A program made the translations under genes and the position numbers. A stretch of DNA of 64,000 nucleotides, from NCBI RefSeq assembly GCF_902459655.1, contig NZ_CABPSB010000008.1, forward strand, positions 186,001-250,000, in the 5' to 3' direction. Source of the DNA: Pandoraea anhela (GTDB lineage: Bacteria > Pseudomonadota > Gammaproteobacteria > Burkholderiales > Burkholderiaceae). Positions 1 through 9,013 of the stretch are shown piece after piece (within the stretch, counting starts at the first letter, position 1; every line of letters starts with the position of its first letter). Under the pieces are notes generated by a model. That model saw nothing but the letters and a program-made list of their open reading frames with translations. It was not told the DNA's origin and searched no databases.

Positions 1-1138
1 TCCCGAGGCCTGCGACCAGAAAGCGTGCACACATGGCCAGCGTGGGGCTCTGCGTCGCGGCGTAGGCGGCACTCGCCAGTTTGGCTTGCGCGAGAAAGAT
101 CCAGTCGCCCAGCCCGTAAAGCGTGATCGCGGCGACGACGCCTGCGCTCGCGATGAGGGTGGCGAACACGCCCCACGGATCGCGCGAGCGCTCCACCCGG
201 CGCGAGACGAGCGCACTGCCCAGCGTCAGGCCGCACAGATAAGTCGCGAGCACGATGGCGAAGGCAAACGCGCGCGTGCTGATGAACTGGACGATGGCCT
301 GCGACCACATGACTTCGTAACCGAGCGCCACGCCGCCCGCCGCTGCGTACAACCAGACGGCCAACGCGCCGCGGCGCCGTGCTGCCAAGGCTTCGCCGGC
401 CGAGGGCAGCACGTCGCTCTCGATGCTGACCGGTGCGAACGGCAATGTGGCCGTCGCGCTGCGCGCCGCGACGAGCGCCCCGAGCGCGAGCAGCACGTTC
501 ACGGCGGCCGCCGCAATGGCCGCGCCCTGAATGCCGAACGAAGGTATCAGCCAGAACGGCACGGCGAGCACACCGATGACCGCCCCGACCGTGTTGGCGG
601 CATAAAGTCGCGCGCCGACGCGCCCGATATGCCCGTCGAGCGTGCCGCGCGAGCGCATGAGCACGGGTAGCGTGCCGCCCATGAAGACGGCGGGCAGACC
701 GACGAGGACAAACGGCAGCGCCCACGCGACGACGCCCACATGCGCTTCGAGCCAGACGAACGGCGCGGCGGCCCGCGCAAGGATCAGGGTGCTGACGACG
801 GCGCTCAGCGCCACGGCCACTTCCAGCGCGGCGTAGAGCCGCATCGGGTTGCGCACGGCGTCGGCACGACGTCCGAAATACCAGCCGCCATAGGCCAGTC
901 CGCCGAAAAAGGCGCTGATGGCAATGGACACGGCATGGACTTCCACACCCACGACGAGCGAGAGTTGCCGGATCCACAGCATCTGGAAGACGAGGGCCGA
1001 TGCCCCGGAGAGCACCAGCAGCAACGCGGGCCATGCGAGCGAGGGCGCGGTGGTCTTGGCGTACGCCGTGGACTGGCGATGTTGCCTGTCCGCCGAGGGG
1101 CGCGCAACGCCGGTCAATGCCAGGGTTTTCCGCGTCAT
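1..1138 (-). CDS. Fused MFS/spermidine-synthase-like membrane protein (3' end outside window)
   Basis: The frame reads in from an ATG at 1138 and stays open to the window edge, about 379 codons, so the C-terminal half is missing. The visible part is a series of hydrophobic helices (for example LVLSGASALVFQMLWIRQLS near residue 35, then GLAYGGWYFGRRADAVRN), as in proteins that join an MFS-like membrane half to a spermidine-synthase-like domain. The start ATG overlaps the stop of the upstream HAD gene (ATGA), so the two are probably translationally coupled. The substrate is unknown, and polyamine synthesis should not be assumed because the catalytic half is not visible. Confidence 0.75.
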   Translation of the reverse strand, partial: MTRKTLALTGVARPSADRQHRQSTAYAKTTAPSLAWPALLLVLSGASALVFQMLWIRQLSLVVGVEVHAVSIAISAFFGGLAYGGWYFGRRADAVRNPMRLYAALEVAVALSAVVSTLILARAAAPFVWLEAHVGVVAWALPFVLVGLPAVFMGGTLPVLMRSRGTLDGHIGRVGARLYAANTVGAVIGVLAVPFWLIPSFGIQGAAIAAAAVNVLLALGALVAARSATATLPFAPVSIESDVLPSAGEALAARRRGALAVWLYAAAGGVALGYEVMWSQAIVQFISTRAFAFAIVLATYLCGLTLGSALVSRRVERSRDPWGVFATLIASAGVVAAITLYGLGDWIFLAQAKLASAAYAATQSPTLAMCARFLVAGLG

Positions 1139-2244
1139 TGCGATGCGGCCGGGGTGGTCGGGGTGGCCGGAGTGGTTGGGGGGGGCGGGAACACGGTGGC
1201 CCAGTCGTCCTTCATGCTCACGACCGTCCAGCCCCGGGCGAGGGCGGCGTCCCATGCCCGGTCGAGCTTGCCGATCTTCGACTTGCGGTCGTAAGCGAAT
1301 TCCCGCACGGCGTCGTCGTGATGCACGAGCAGGGCCAGATGAGGGCCTTTGCCGGTGGTCGTATATTCGAGCATCTGGAGATCGCCGTCGGAATTGCCGA
1401 ACGCGAGAATCGGTTTGCGGCCGATACGCCGATAAATGCCCACGGGCTTGCCGGGACCGTCGTCGACGAAGTCGATCTTGGGTTGGCGAATGAGTTGCCC
1501 CCGTGCATCGCGGCTCTCGTACTTCACGCTTTCCTCCGTGCCGATGACCTGCTCCGGCGGCACGCCGTACACGCGCTCGACCCAGGCCCGCATGAACTGC
1601 GTCGTGCCGCCGGAGACAATGTACGTCTTGAAGCCGTGTTGTCGCAGATACGCGAGCAATTCGAGTTGCGGCTGGAACACCAGCGATGAATAGGGGCGAT
1701 GCAGCGTGGGGTGACGGGCGGACGCCAGCCATGCCTCGATGCGCCGGTCGTACGCCTCGACGCTCATGCCGCTGTTGGCCGTCGCGAGCAATTGCAGCAG
1801 CGGTTTCTTCTGCGCGCTCAGGGCCGCGGTGTCGCCTGCCATCAGGGCGCGAAACGCCGGATTCTGTTTCCACTCGGGATGCGAAGCCGCTTGCGCCTTC
1901 ACCTGATCGATCATGAAGGCGAGTTGGAAGTACAGCGGTTGTTCGCTCCACAACGTGCCGTCGTTATCGAATACGGCAATCCGCTCGACGGGCGGCACAT
2001 AGGTTGTCGATCCCTCGCGGGTCACTTCGGAGACGAAGCGCACGATGGCTTGCTTCGCGGCAGTGTCGCGCCATGACGGTAGCGCTGCGGCAACCGTTGC
2101 GGGCGAGGCTGCCGGGTTTGCCGCCGACTGTGCTGTCGACGGATGCGATGCGCTCGAGGTCGGCGCGGTGGTGCATGCCGTGAGCGACAGGGCAAGCGCA
2201 GCGGCAATGGCGGCGAACGTTGCGCGCAAAGCGGATCTCTCCAT
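1135..2244 (-). CDS. HAD-family hydrolase, predicted lipoprotein
   Basis: This 369-residue protein begins with a lipoprotein signal ending in LSLTAC, so it is probably exported and lipid-anchored. HAD motif I is visible as VFDNDGTLW, motif II as the SGG region and motif IV as AFGNSDGDLQML, so a phosphatase-type hydrolase is likely; the substrate is unknown. I chose the ATG at 2244 because GAGG lies six bases upstream and the signal peptide starts there; the ATG at 2250 is an alternative. The C-terminus is a Pro/Thr-rich low-complexity tail. It lies 55 bp downstream of the FGE-like gene and overlaps the next gene by ATGA, so the three form one unit. Confidence 0.85.
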   Translation of the reverse strand: MERSALRATFAAIAAALALSLTACTTAPTSSASHPSTAQSAANPAASPATVAAALPSWRDTAAKQAIVRFVSEVTREGSTTYVPPVERIAVFDNDGTLWSEQPLYFQLAFMIDQVKAQAASHPEWKQNPAFRALMAGDTAALSAQKKPLLQLLATANSGMSVEAYDRRIEAWLASARHPTLHRPYSSLVFQPQLELLAYLRQHGFKTYIVSGGTTQFMRAWVERVYGVPPEQVIGTEESVKYESRDARGQLIRQPKIDFVDDGPGKPVGIYRRIGRKPILAFGNSDGDLQMLEYTTTGKGPHLALLVHHDDAVREFAYDRKSKIGKLDRAWDAALARGWTVVSMKDDWATVFPPPPTTPATPTTPAASQ

Positions 2245-2299
2245 CCTCATCCTCGTTTGTCGTGATGGTGCTTGGGTATCGATGCCGATGAGCAACGCC

Positions 2300-3550
2300 T
2301 CAGCGTGCGGGCGTGTTGGCGGCGAGCTTGTCTTGCGAAGCGCGCCGCGACGCCTGCCAGGCGCTCTCGTCCATGACCAGACGAAAACCCAGATGCGACA
2401 TGCTGTTGTAGGGGTCGGTGCCGCGCCGTGCACTGGGTCGGTAGCTCAGGCAATACGCCTCGTTGCACAGGAACGAACCGCCGCGCGTGACGCGCTTGGG
2501 TGCCTGCACCGGGACGCCGGGGTCGGCCGGATCCCAGGAGTCGGATGGTCCGGTCGGGTTGTCGGCGAGCTTGCTTGCTGCGGCTTCGCGCCGGAACTGA
2601 TCGGCGCGATACCAGTCTGCGACCCATTGCCATGCGTTGCCGGTCATATCCGACAGGCCATAGCCGTTCGGCGGGAACGTGCCCACGGGACTGGTGCCCA
2701 CAGCGCCGCCTGCCTTCGGATTGACGACCGGGAACGGCTGCGGCTGCCCGCCTTCCCAGACATTGGCCATTTGCTTGCCGTCTGGCGCGAAGGTCTCCCC
2801 CCATGCGTACGTCGCCTGCTCAAGACCACCGCGTGCGGCGAACTCCCACTCGGCTTCGGTCGGCAGCCGCTTGCCTGCCCATCGGGCGTAGGCCTGTGCG
2901 TCTTCGTAGGAGACCTGAACGACCGGGTGGTCGTCTTTGCCCGCGATATGGGTGCCCGGCCCGCCGGGATGACGCCAGTCGGCGCCGGGTACGAAGCGCC
3001 ACCAACGCGAGTAATCCTGCAAGGGCACCGGCTTGTCGGTACCGACGAACACCATCGCACCGGCGACCATTGCGCTATCGGGCGGGCGTGGGGTGCCCGG
3101 GGGCAACTGAACACGCAGCGTTTCCCACTCGGGTTTGCGTTCTGCGGTCGTGACATAGCCGGTTTCGTCGACGAAGCGGCGGAACTGGGCGTTCGTGACG
3201 TGATGGGCATCCATCCAGAAACCATGCACGCGTGCCGGGTGCGCAGGCTTCTCATTGGCCTGCGCCATGCGGCTGTCGCTACCCATCAGAAATTGCCCGC
3301 CGGGGATCCAGGCCATGCCTTCGGGGCCCCGAATGCCGTCACCGATGACGATCTTGACGTCGTGCGCGGCAGACGCCCGGTTGCGACTCATTGCCCACGA
3401 CATCGCCCCGCCGGCGGCGACCGAGACGCCGAGGGCGGCACCGGCCCACAGCAGGAATCTGCGCCGATCTCGTGTCGGCATCGACTGTGCAATGCCCTGC
3501 GGCCTGACTGTCGAAGTGTCTTGGTGCGTGATTCGTTTGCGTCGTGACAT
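2300..3550 (-). CDS. Formylglycine-generating-enzyme family protein, Tat-exported
   Basis: This 416-residue protein has an N-terminal twin-arginine signal (RDRRRFLLWAGAALG) and then a full FGE-sulfatase (SUMF1) domain starting near MAWIPGGQFLMGS. The C-terminal RGGSFLCNEAYCLSYR keeps both cysteines (about residues 362 and 367) in the C-x4-C spacing used by true formylglycine-generating enzymes, which oxidise a sulfatase cysteine. The start at 3550 has GGGAG nine bases upstream. A Tat signal on such an enzyme suggests activity in the periplasm. No sulfatase gene is visible in this window, though one could lie beyond position 1. It heads the minus-strand unit with the HAD gene. Confidence 0.85.
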   Translation of the reverse strand: MSRRKRITHQDTSTVRPQGIAQSMPTRDRRRFLLWAGAALGVSVAAGGAMSWAMSRNRASAAHDVKIVIGDGIRGPEGMAWIPGGQFLMGSDSRMAQANEKPAHPARVHGFWMDAHHVTNAQFRRFVDETGYVTTAERKPEWETLRVQLPPGTPRPPDSAMVAGAMVFVGTDKPVPLQDYSRWWRFVPGADWRHPGGPGTHIAGKDDHPVVQVSYEDAQAYARWAGKRLPTEAEWEFAARGGLEQATYAWGETFAPDGKQMANVWEGGQPQPFPVVNPKAGGAVGTSPVGTFPPNGYGLSDMTGNAWQWVADWYRADQFRREAAASKLADNPTGPSDSWDPADPGVPVQAPKRVTRGGSFLCNEAYCLSYRPSARRGTDPYNSMSHLGFRLVMDESAWQASRRASQDKLAANTPAR

Positions 3551-3922
3551 GTCCCGAAACTCCCGCCTCCTGCAATAGGCACCGGCATATTCCGCTCGAA
3601 GACCAAAGTCATTCGAATCGTCATCCTCAGAATTGGCTTCAAGACTATTATTTAATTTGATTCCGCACAATTGAAATTTGCGATTTATTCGAATTAATAT
3701 TTGACGCGAATGTGTTGTTTGCTTAATGTTTTTCTGCTATTGGGATGCTGCGAATGGTGGTGAATCGTTTTTAAAGTAATTTAAATTATCGATTCTCGTG
3801 AATTTGCAATCGAATGGTTCAAAAAATACTCATGACGTATCCGGCGGCGCAAGGCGGGCGAGGCGATACCGCAACTGCCGTGCGGCGAAACGAAGCCGGC
3901 CCAATCGCGAAGAGGAGCCCCG
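3551..3922. other. AT-rich divergent intergenic region
   Basis: This gap separates the FGE-like gene (leftward) from a hypothetical gene (rightward). From about 3590 to 3800 it is markedly AT-rich compared with the surrounding DNA, with runs such as ATTATTTAATTT. Promoters for both directions are expected here, but I could not pick unambiguous boxes, and I see no gene. Confidence 0.5.
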
Positions 3923-4534
3923 ATGCCACGTTCTTCCCCGCACTTCGACCGCGTTACGCTGGGCCTGTTGCATGCAGCGGCCCGGCAAGCCCACGCGACC
4001 CACCACGATTCGAAAACCGCGTTTCTTGAGCAGTTCATTCGCGACGCGCTAAGCACGACGCGCCGGTTGCATAGTGCGCAGACGTATTTGCGGCTGCTCG
4101 CAGAGGCGGGCGTCGAGCGCTTGCCGAGTGCCGGGACGGTGCAGCGAGCCATCACGCGGGTCCGCAATGGCATGACGGGCGCAGCGCAGGCCGGCGCTGT
4201 CGATCCGAAGGCCGCCGGGCACGCAACGACGCTCGACGCAACGCAGCAGGCGTTGGCGCAGCACGTGGCATGGGCGATGGCGCTGCTCAGTCCGGAGGGC
4301 GGTGGCGCGCTGTCGACGAGTCACGCCGGTGAGCTGCCGTTCGATGCGGCGCACGCCTATTGTCGTTTGCAGCGTCTGGAAGGGGAGAATCGCGCTTTGC
4401 GGGTTCGGGCCGAAACCCTGACCGCGATGCTGATGGCCGCCCGGGTGGCGTTGGCCGAAGCGCTCAGCCATCCCGGGCGGCGCAGCGCCGGCGAATGGTC
4501 GGACCTCGCCGGCCCTGCGGGTCTGCCGGAGTAG
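3923..4534 (+). CDS. Hypothetical protein with C-terminal coiled coil
   Basis: This 203-residue protein is not recognised. A GAGGAG ribosome binding site lies a few bases before the ATG. The N-terminal half is helical and basic (around TTRRLHSAQTYLRLLAEAG and TVQRAITRVRNGM), which could be a small DNA-binding or adaptor domain. The C-terminal part (YCRLQRLEGENRALRVRAET) looks like a coiled coil. It is monocistronic and faces the next gene. Base use is like its neighbours apart from the AT-rich leader. Function cannot be assigned. Confidence 0.65.
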   Translation: MPRSSPHFDRVTLGLLHAAARQAHATHHDSKTAFLEQFIRDALSTTRRLHSAQTYLRLLAEAGVERLPSAGTVQRAITRVRNGMTGAAQAGAVDPKAAGHATTLDATQQALAQHVAWAMALLSPEGGGALSTSHAGELPFDAAHAYCRLQRLEGENRALRVRAETLTAMLMAARVALAEALSHPGRRSAGEWSDLAGPAGLPE

Positions 4535-4621
4535 TCCGCCTGTGATGTGGCCCGATGCGAGATCGATAGCCTCTTTATGCCGCTTGCCTTGGCACGCGGC
4601 CGTAAGTGACGGGAAGCGCCC

Positions 4622-5503
4622 TTAGTCGGTGCGACGCACCCGCACCAGCAGCCACACCATGAGGGCGGTGACGACCGCCGTCGCCACAACCGCCTTCCAC
4701 ACGGAGCGTGTCGCGGCCCAAGTCCCGACGGCCACGCCGGCGAACACGAAAATCGCAACCCATTCGAGTATCTTGTCGAGCGCATTCGGCGTTCGATGCC
4801 GAGGCCTGTCGGCCATGGGCCGGCGATTCGAAGTCGTCGCTTGCGCGCGCGGCGCACACGCCGGAAATGCAGCGACAAGTGCGTGGCTCGGCCACGGGTC
4901 GACGTCGGCGCGCGGGTTGCCAGTCCCGGTCGTTCGCCAGACCGCGTCGGCGTCGGCGATACGCTTCAGATCGTTGATCTCCTTGGCCAATTCCTCGGAC
5001 AGATGTGTGCCGTGATCGAGTGCGGCCACCTGTTCGAGTTCGTTGGTGAGCCACCCGGTGGCGTCGGTCACGTCGGGCAGGCCGCTCGTGCGAACGAGGA
5101 TGAACCCGCCGTAAGCGGTGGCGACATGATCGACGAACGCATCGAAGATCGGGCGATAGCGCTCGCCGAGCATTTCCAGGACGTTATCGCGCCGCCTCGC
5201 TGCGCGTTCCAGGGCCAATGCGCGGGTCGTTACCAGGTAGGGGTAGCGGGCGTCCTTTTCTTCAGGGGGTGAGGCTTTGAGAATCGCCTCGATCTCGTCG
5301 GCGTCGTCGTCGGGATCGAAGTCGTCGATGACATAGGCGAAGTGAATGTCTTCTGCGGCGAACAGCACCCGCCAGAAAAGCGGGAGATAAGCGTTTGCCT
5401 CTAACGACGGGCCGTCGGCGGAAAAGTAGGCCTTTAATTCGCCTTTACGGCCCTGCGGCATGCGTGGCCACGGCGGACTCTCGAGAAAGACAGGATGTGA
5501 CAT
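4622..5503 (-). CDS. Hypothetical protein with two C-terminal membrane helices
   Basis: This 293-residue protein begins MSHPVFLESPPWPRMPQGRKGELKA-like and has a soluble acidic N-terminal domain (DDFDPDDDADEIEAIL near residue 60). Its C-terminus has two hydrophobic helices (WVAIFVFAGVAVGTWAA and AVVATAVVTALMVWLLV), so it is probably tethered to the inner membrane. The start at 5503 has GAGG nine bases upstream; an upstream in-frame ATG at 5536 has no site. I do not recognise the family. It lies convergent to the preceding hypothetical gene and downstream of the lipid operon on the same strand. Confidence 0.65.
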   Translation of the reverse strand: MSHPVFLESPPWPRMPQGRKGELKAYFSADGPSLEANAYLPLFWRVLFAAEDIHFAYVIDDFDPDDDADEIEAILKASPPEEKDARYPYLVTTRALALERAARRRDNVLEMLGERYRPIFDAFVDHVATAYGGFILVRTSGLPDVTDATGWLTNELEQVAALDHGTHLSEELAKEINDLKRIADADAVWRTTGTGNPRADVDPWPSHALVAAFPACAPRAQATTSNRRPMADRPRHRTPNALDKILEWVAIFVFAGVAVGTWAATRSVWKAVVATAVVTALMVWLLVRVRRTD

Positions 5504-5643
5504 TTCTTGAGCCCTCAGCTGAATTAGTCGGTGCATCGGGGAGATGGCACGCCAAAACGCGTCGAACCCAACCGGGCGAGCCGGGGAAATTCTGGCCTAA
5601 ATATGCAGGTTTGTCATTCATTCCCCGAACTGATAAATGTCGG

Positions 5644-6870
5644 TCAATTCGCTGTATTGTCGGGAGCGTGCGTCACCACGAAATGCTTTACACCGATACG
5701 CTGCTCGGCAAATGCGGCCTCACAGTATTGAAGGTAAAGCTTCCAGGTGCGAATGAAGGTGTCGTCGAACCCTTGTGCACGGACTTTGTCGAGTTGGGCT
5801 TCGAAGGCCGCATTCCAGTGTTGCAGCGTTCTGGCGTAGTCGAGCCCGAAGCTCAGTGTCTCGGTGACGCTCAGGCCGCAGTCTCGGGCGGTGCTGACGA
5901 ATCGCTCGGCGCTCGGCAGCATGCCGCCCGGAAAGATGAATTCACGGATGAAGTCGCTCGACAGGCGGTACGCGTCAAAGGCACCGTCGTCGATGGTGAT
6001 CGACTGGATCAGCGCGCTGGCGCCCGGCAGCAGCCGATATTTGAGGGTGTCGAAGAACGTCGGCCAGTAGGTCTCGCCCACCGCCTCGAACATTTCGATG
6101 GAGACGATGGCGTTGAACCGGCCCTGCACGTCCCGGTAATCGGTGAGCGATATCTGCGCGAGATGGCCGAGTCCGGCCGCGTCGATACGCGCCTTCGCCA
6201 GGGTATATTGCGCGCGCGAAATGGTGACGCCGTGAACCGCGATCCCCTTACGTGCCGCATGCAGCGCGAAGCCGCCCCAGCCGCAGCCGATTTCGAGAAC
6301 ACGGTCGCCCGGGCGTAGCTGCAGCGTGTCGATGATGTGCTGGTACTTGGCTTGTTGCGCCGCAACGAGCGAGCGGTTGGCATCGCCCTCGAACAGACCG
6401 CTGGAGTACGTCCACGTCGAATCGAGCCAGAGCTCGTAAAAGTCGTTGCCCAGATCGTAATGCGCATGAATGTTGCGACGACTCCCGGCTCGGGTGTTGC
6501 GACGCAGACGCTGGCGCAGGTGGTACCACGCGCGTGCGAGCGCGGACCCCGTCACGGTGTCGGACAACGAGGCCATATTGCGCACCGCCAGACGCAGTAG
6601 CGTCACCATATCGGGCGAGTCCACCCAGCCGGCCCGAAACGCCTCCGCGAAGCCGATATCGCCTGACTGCAATATCCGGCGGCAGGCGCGCCAGTCGTGC
6701 ACCTGCAAGGTGGCCCCGGGCTGAGCGTGCGGATCGCCGAAGACATGACGCGTGCCGTCAGGGCAGATCAAGGTCAGATGCCCCGTGTGAATGCGGCGCA
6801 GGAGCGTGAAAAACCATCGCGCCGAAATCGGTACGGAGGTGTGTGGCGAGAGCAGACGAAGCGGCATCAT
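5644..6870 (-). CDS. cfa: Cyclopropane-fatty-acyl-phospholipid synthase
   Basis: This 408-residue SAM-dependent enzyme adds a methylene or methyl group across double bonds of membrane phospholipid acyl chains. Visible features are the family signature HYDLGNDFYELWLDSTWTYSSG, the SAM-binding loop VLEIGCGWGGFALHAA and the SIEMFEAVGETYWP motif; length is close to E. coli Cfa (382). Where E. coli has YSCA, this protein has YSSG. The start (6870, or 6867 immediately after) overlaps the stop of the DUF1365 gene, so it is the last cistron of a coupled operon. It may act with the second, CNMT-like methyltransferase; mycobacterial UfaA1 in the equivalent locus makes methyl-branched acids. Confidence 0.9.
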   Translation of the reverse strand: MMPLRLLSPHTSVPISARWFFTLLRRIHTGHLTLICPDGTRHVFGDPHAQPGATLQVHDWRACRRILQSGDIGFAEAFRAGWVDSPDMVTLLRLAVRNMASLSDTVTGSALARAWYHLRQRLRRNTRAGSRRNIHAHYDLGNDFYELWLDSTWTYSSGLFEGDANRSLVAAQQAKYQHIIDTLQLRPGDRVLEIGCGWGGFALHAARKGIAVHGVTISRAQYTLAKARIDAAGLGHLAQISLTDYRDVQGRFNAIVSIEMFEAVGETYWPTFFDTLKYRLLPGASALIQSITIDDGAFDAYRLSSDFIREFIFPGGMLPSAERFVSTARDCGLSVTETLSFGLDYARTLQHWNAAFEAQLDKVRAQGFDDTFIRTWKLYLQYCEAAFAEQRIGVKHFVVTHAPDNTAN

Positions 6871-7694
6871 GAGCGAATCTCCCGATCGGAGGGGGCGGCG
6901 GTTTCCGGTGAGGTTGCGGACAAGGAGGGCGGTGTTTTGCCAAAGAAGGGCACGCCCTTGCACCACAGGCGCAGGGCTTGCCAATGAATGCGGAGTACTA
7001 CATTGATCGCGTTGAGCGGTTGCGCGAGCACGGCGCCCAACACGCGTTTGCCGGTGAAGGGTTCGGCTTGCATGACCACGGCGGTGCGCAGGCGCAGCGC
7101 GTCCCCGACCCGGTAGTCGATGGCGACGGTCCACGACTTCCCTTGGCGCCGGATGCGAAATTCGTACTGACCTTCGACGTCGCAAAATGGCGAGACATGA
7201 AACACCTTGCGGCACACGAGCCGGGTGTCGCCGTGAATCGCCCCGTGACCGGGCGCACTGAGCAAGTAACCGTGACGCTGGCCGAACGTGTTGCGCACAT
7301 CGGCATACACCGCGCGCAAATGCCCTTCGCGGTCGTGGCAATACCAGAAGCTCACCGGGTTGAACGCATAGCCTGCCATGCGCGGCACGGTCTGCAACCA
7401 GATGGCGCCGTCTACCGCCATGCCTGCCTCGGCGAGGCGCGCCCGAATCCACGGCAACAGCGCGCTGCCGTCATGCGGGCCGTAGTCCGACGATCTCAGG
7501 CTGAGCGCGCGCCGTTTGTCCCAGGCGAACCACGGGGTGCCCATCGTTTCCGTTTGACCGAGTTCGCATGCGACCTGAAACATCGGATAAACGAATGCGT
7601 GACGCACGGGATGCAAGCGCTCATGCATCACGTGACCGCGTAGCAGCCAGACGGCGGGCGGGTGGGCGATTCCCGCTTCGACGGCCGACGTCAT
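6867..7694 (-). CDS. DUF1365 family protein
   Basis: This 275-residue protein matches the DUF1365 family, seen from LLRGHVMHERLHPVRHAFVYPMF at the start and YAFNPVSFWYCHDREG in the middle. The biochemical role is not established; the family travels with FAD amine oxidases and Cfa enzymes in lipid-modification loci. The ATG at 7694 overlaps the stop of the FAD gene (ATGA); a second possible ATG at 7706 would add MGET. It is the fourth gene of the operon and is coupled at both ends. Confidence 0.85.
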   Translation of the reverse strand: MTSAVEAGIAHPPAVWLLRGHVMHERLHPVRHAFVYPMFQVACELGQTETMGTPWFAWDKRRALSLRSSDYGPHDGSALLPWIRARLAEAGMAVDGAIWLQTVPRMAGYAFNPVSFWYCHDREGHLRAVYADVRNTFGQRHGYLLSAPGHGAIHGDTRLVCRKVFHVSPFCDVEGQYEFRIRRQGKSWTVAIDYRVGDALRLRTAVVMQAEPFTGKRVLGAVLAQPLNAINVVLRIHWQALRLWCKGVPFFGKTPPSLSATSPETAAPSDREIRS

Positions 7695-9013
7695 GGTTTC
7701 GCCCACGTCGGCAACACGCCGAAGGCGACGGCCACGCGCAGGGCCGACTTGAGGCCGTCCTCGTGAAACCCGTAGCCTGTCCAGGCACCCGCGAACCAGG
7801 TGCGCTGACGGCCTTGCAGTTCGGGCAGATGCGCTTGCGCGTCCACGGCGGCAAGGTCGAGCAGCGGATGCTCGTAGGCGTAGCGGCCCAGTACGGTGTG
7901 AGGTGCCGGTTCGTCAACCGGGTTGAGCGTGACGACCACTGGCGAGCGGAACGGCAACGCCTGAAGCTGATTGATCAGATAGCTGACGCAGACCGGCCGG
8001 TCGTCTTGTCGGGCGTGGCGCGTCTGACTGACGTAGTTCCACGCCGACCAGACACGGCGTCGCACGGGCAGCAGCTTCGGATCGGTGTGCAGGACAGCCA
8101 TGTTCGGCTGATAGCGCAGCGCGCCGAGGACCTTACGCTCCGCGGGCGAGGCATCGCCGAGCAGCCGCAGGCTGTCCGGGGCGTGACCGGCGAGCACGAT
8201 CGCGTCGAATCGTTCCTGCAAGCCGTCGCCGTACACCACGATCACGCCGTCGCGTTCGCGCCGGACCTGCCGCACGGGCGTATGCAAGCGGAGGTCGTCG
8301 AGCTTGGCGACCATGCGACGCACGTATTCCCGGCCCCCGCCTTCGACCGTCTTCCACTGCGGACGATGACGGATCTGAAGCAGCGCGTGGTTGAGGCAGA
8401 ACCGCAGGAACGTTGCGGCGGGAAATTGCAGGATGTCCGCGGCCCGGCTCGACCAGATGGCGGCGGCCATGGGCAGCAGGTAGTGATGCTGAAATGGCTG
8501 ACCGTAGCCGTTCGCCACCAGCAAATCACCGACGGACTGCCGCTCTTGCATGGCGCGTTGCAGATGCTGCTCCGCGCTGGCGTTAAAGCGCAGCACGTCG
8601 CGCAGCATGCCCAGAAAGCTTGGTGAGTACAGATTGCGGCGCTGGGCGAACACGGTGTTCAGATTCGTGCCGGCCCATTCCAGCATGCCGCCGTCCACCG
8701 ACACCGAGAACGACATGTCGCTCGCCACGGCGCGCACGCCGAGTTCTTCGAACAGGGCGATCAGATTCGGGTATGTCCGGTCGTTGAACACCAGAAAGCC
8801 GGTATCGACGGGGGCAGTAACCCCATCCAGCGTGACGTCGACGGTATTGGTATGCCCACCGGCGTAACGGTTCGACTCGAACACCGTCACGCGATGCTTT
8901 CGGGCAAGGAAATAGGCGCTGGCGAGTCCGGCGATGCCTGCGCCGACGACTGCGACGCGCTGTCCGGGCGCCAGGGGCGTGATCGGCGTGATCGGCGTGA
9001 TCGGCGTGATCAT
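7691..9013 (-). CDS. FAD-dependent amine oxidase/desaturase-like protein
   Basis: This 440-residue flavoprotein shows the dinucleotide-binding motif VAVVGAGIAGLASAYFLA near residue 20 and YAGGHTNTVD following it, typical of NAD(P)-binding Rossmann-like amine oxidases found beside cfa and DUF1365 genes. Related proteins are proposed to oxidise or desaturate lipid chains; the substrate here is inferred from context only. The N-terminus carries three ITP repeats made by a 9-bp tandem repeat (8976-9011). Its start overlaps the stop of the CNMT-like gene and its stop overlaps the DUF1365 start, so translation is coupled on both sides. Confidence 0.88.
   Translation of the reverse strand: MITPITPITPITPLAPGQRVAVVGAGIAGLASAYFLARKHRVTVFESNRYAGGHTNTVDVTLDGVTAPVDTGFLVFNDRTYPNLIALFEELGVRAVASDMSFSVSVDGGMLEWAGTNLNTVFAQRRNLYSPSFLGMLRDVLRFNASAEQHLQRAMQERQSVGDLLVANGYGQPFQHHYLLPMAAAIWSSRAADILQFPAATFLRFCLNHALLQIRHRPQWKTVEGGGREYVRRMVAKLDDLRLHTPVRQVRRERDGVIVVYGDGLQERFDAIVLAGHAPDSLRLLGDASPAERKVLGALRYQPNMAVLHTDPKLLPVRRRVWSAWNYVSQTRHARQDDRPVCVSYLINQLQALPFRSPVVVTLNPVDEPAPHTVLGRYAYEHPLLDLAAVDAQAHLPELQGRQRTWFAGAWTGYGFHEDGLKSALRVAVAFGVLPTWAKP
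8976..9011. repeat. 9-bp tandem repeat (four units) at a gene start
   Basis: Four head-to-tail copies of GGCGTGATC encode the ITP repeats at the N-terminus of the FAD protein and run into the overlapping stop/start with the upstream gene. The unit is a multiple of three, so copy-number change would alter protein length without breaking the frame. Confidence 0.9.

Noticed and set aside
2045-3547. Long plus-strand open frame
   Set aside because: It lies opposite the FGE-like and HAD genes, has no family signature and shows the usual antisense pattern of high-GC genes.
5395-6318. Plus-strand frame opposite cfa
   Set aside because: Arg/Ala-rich translation without motifs, opposite a well-defined enzyme.
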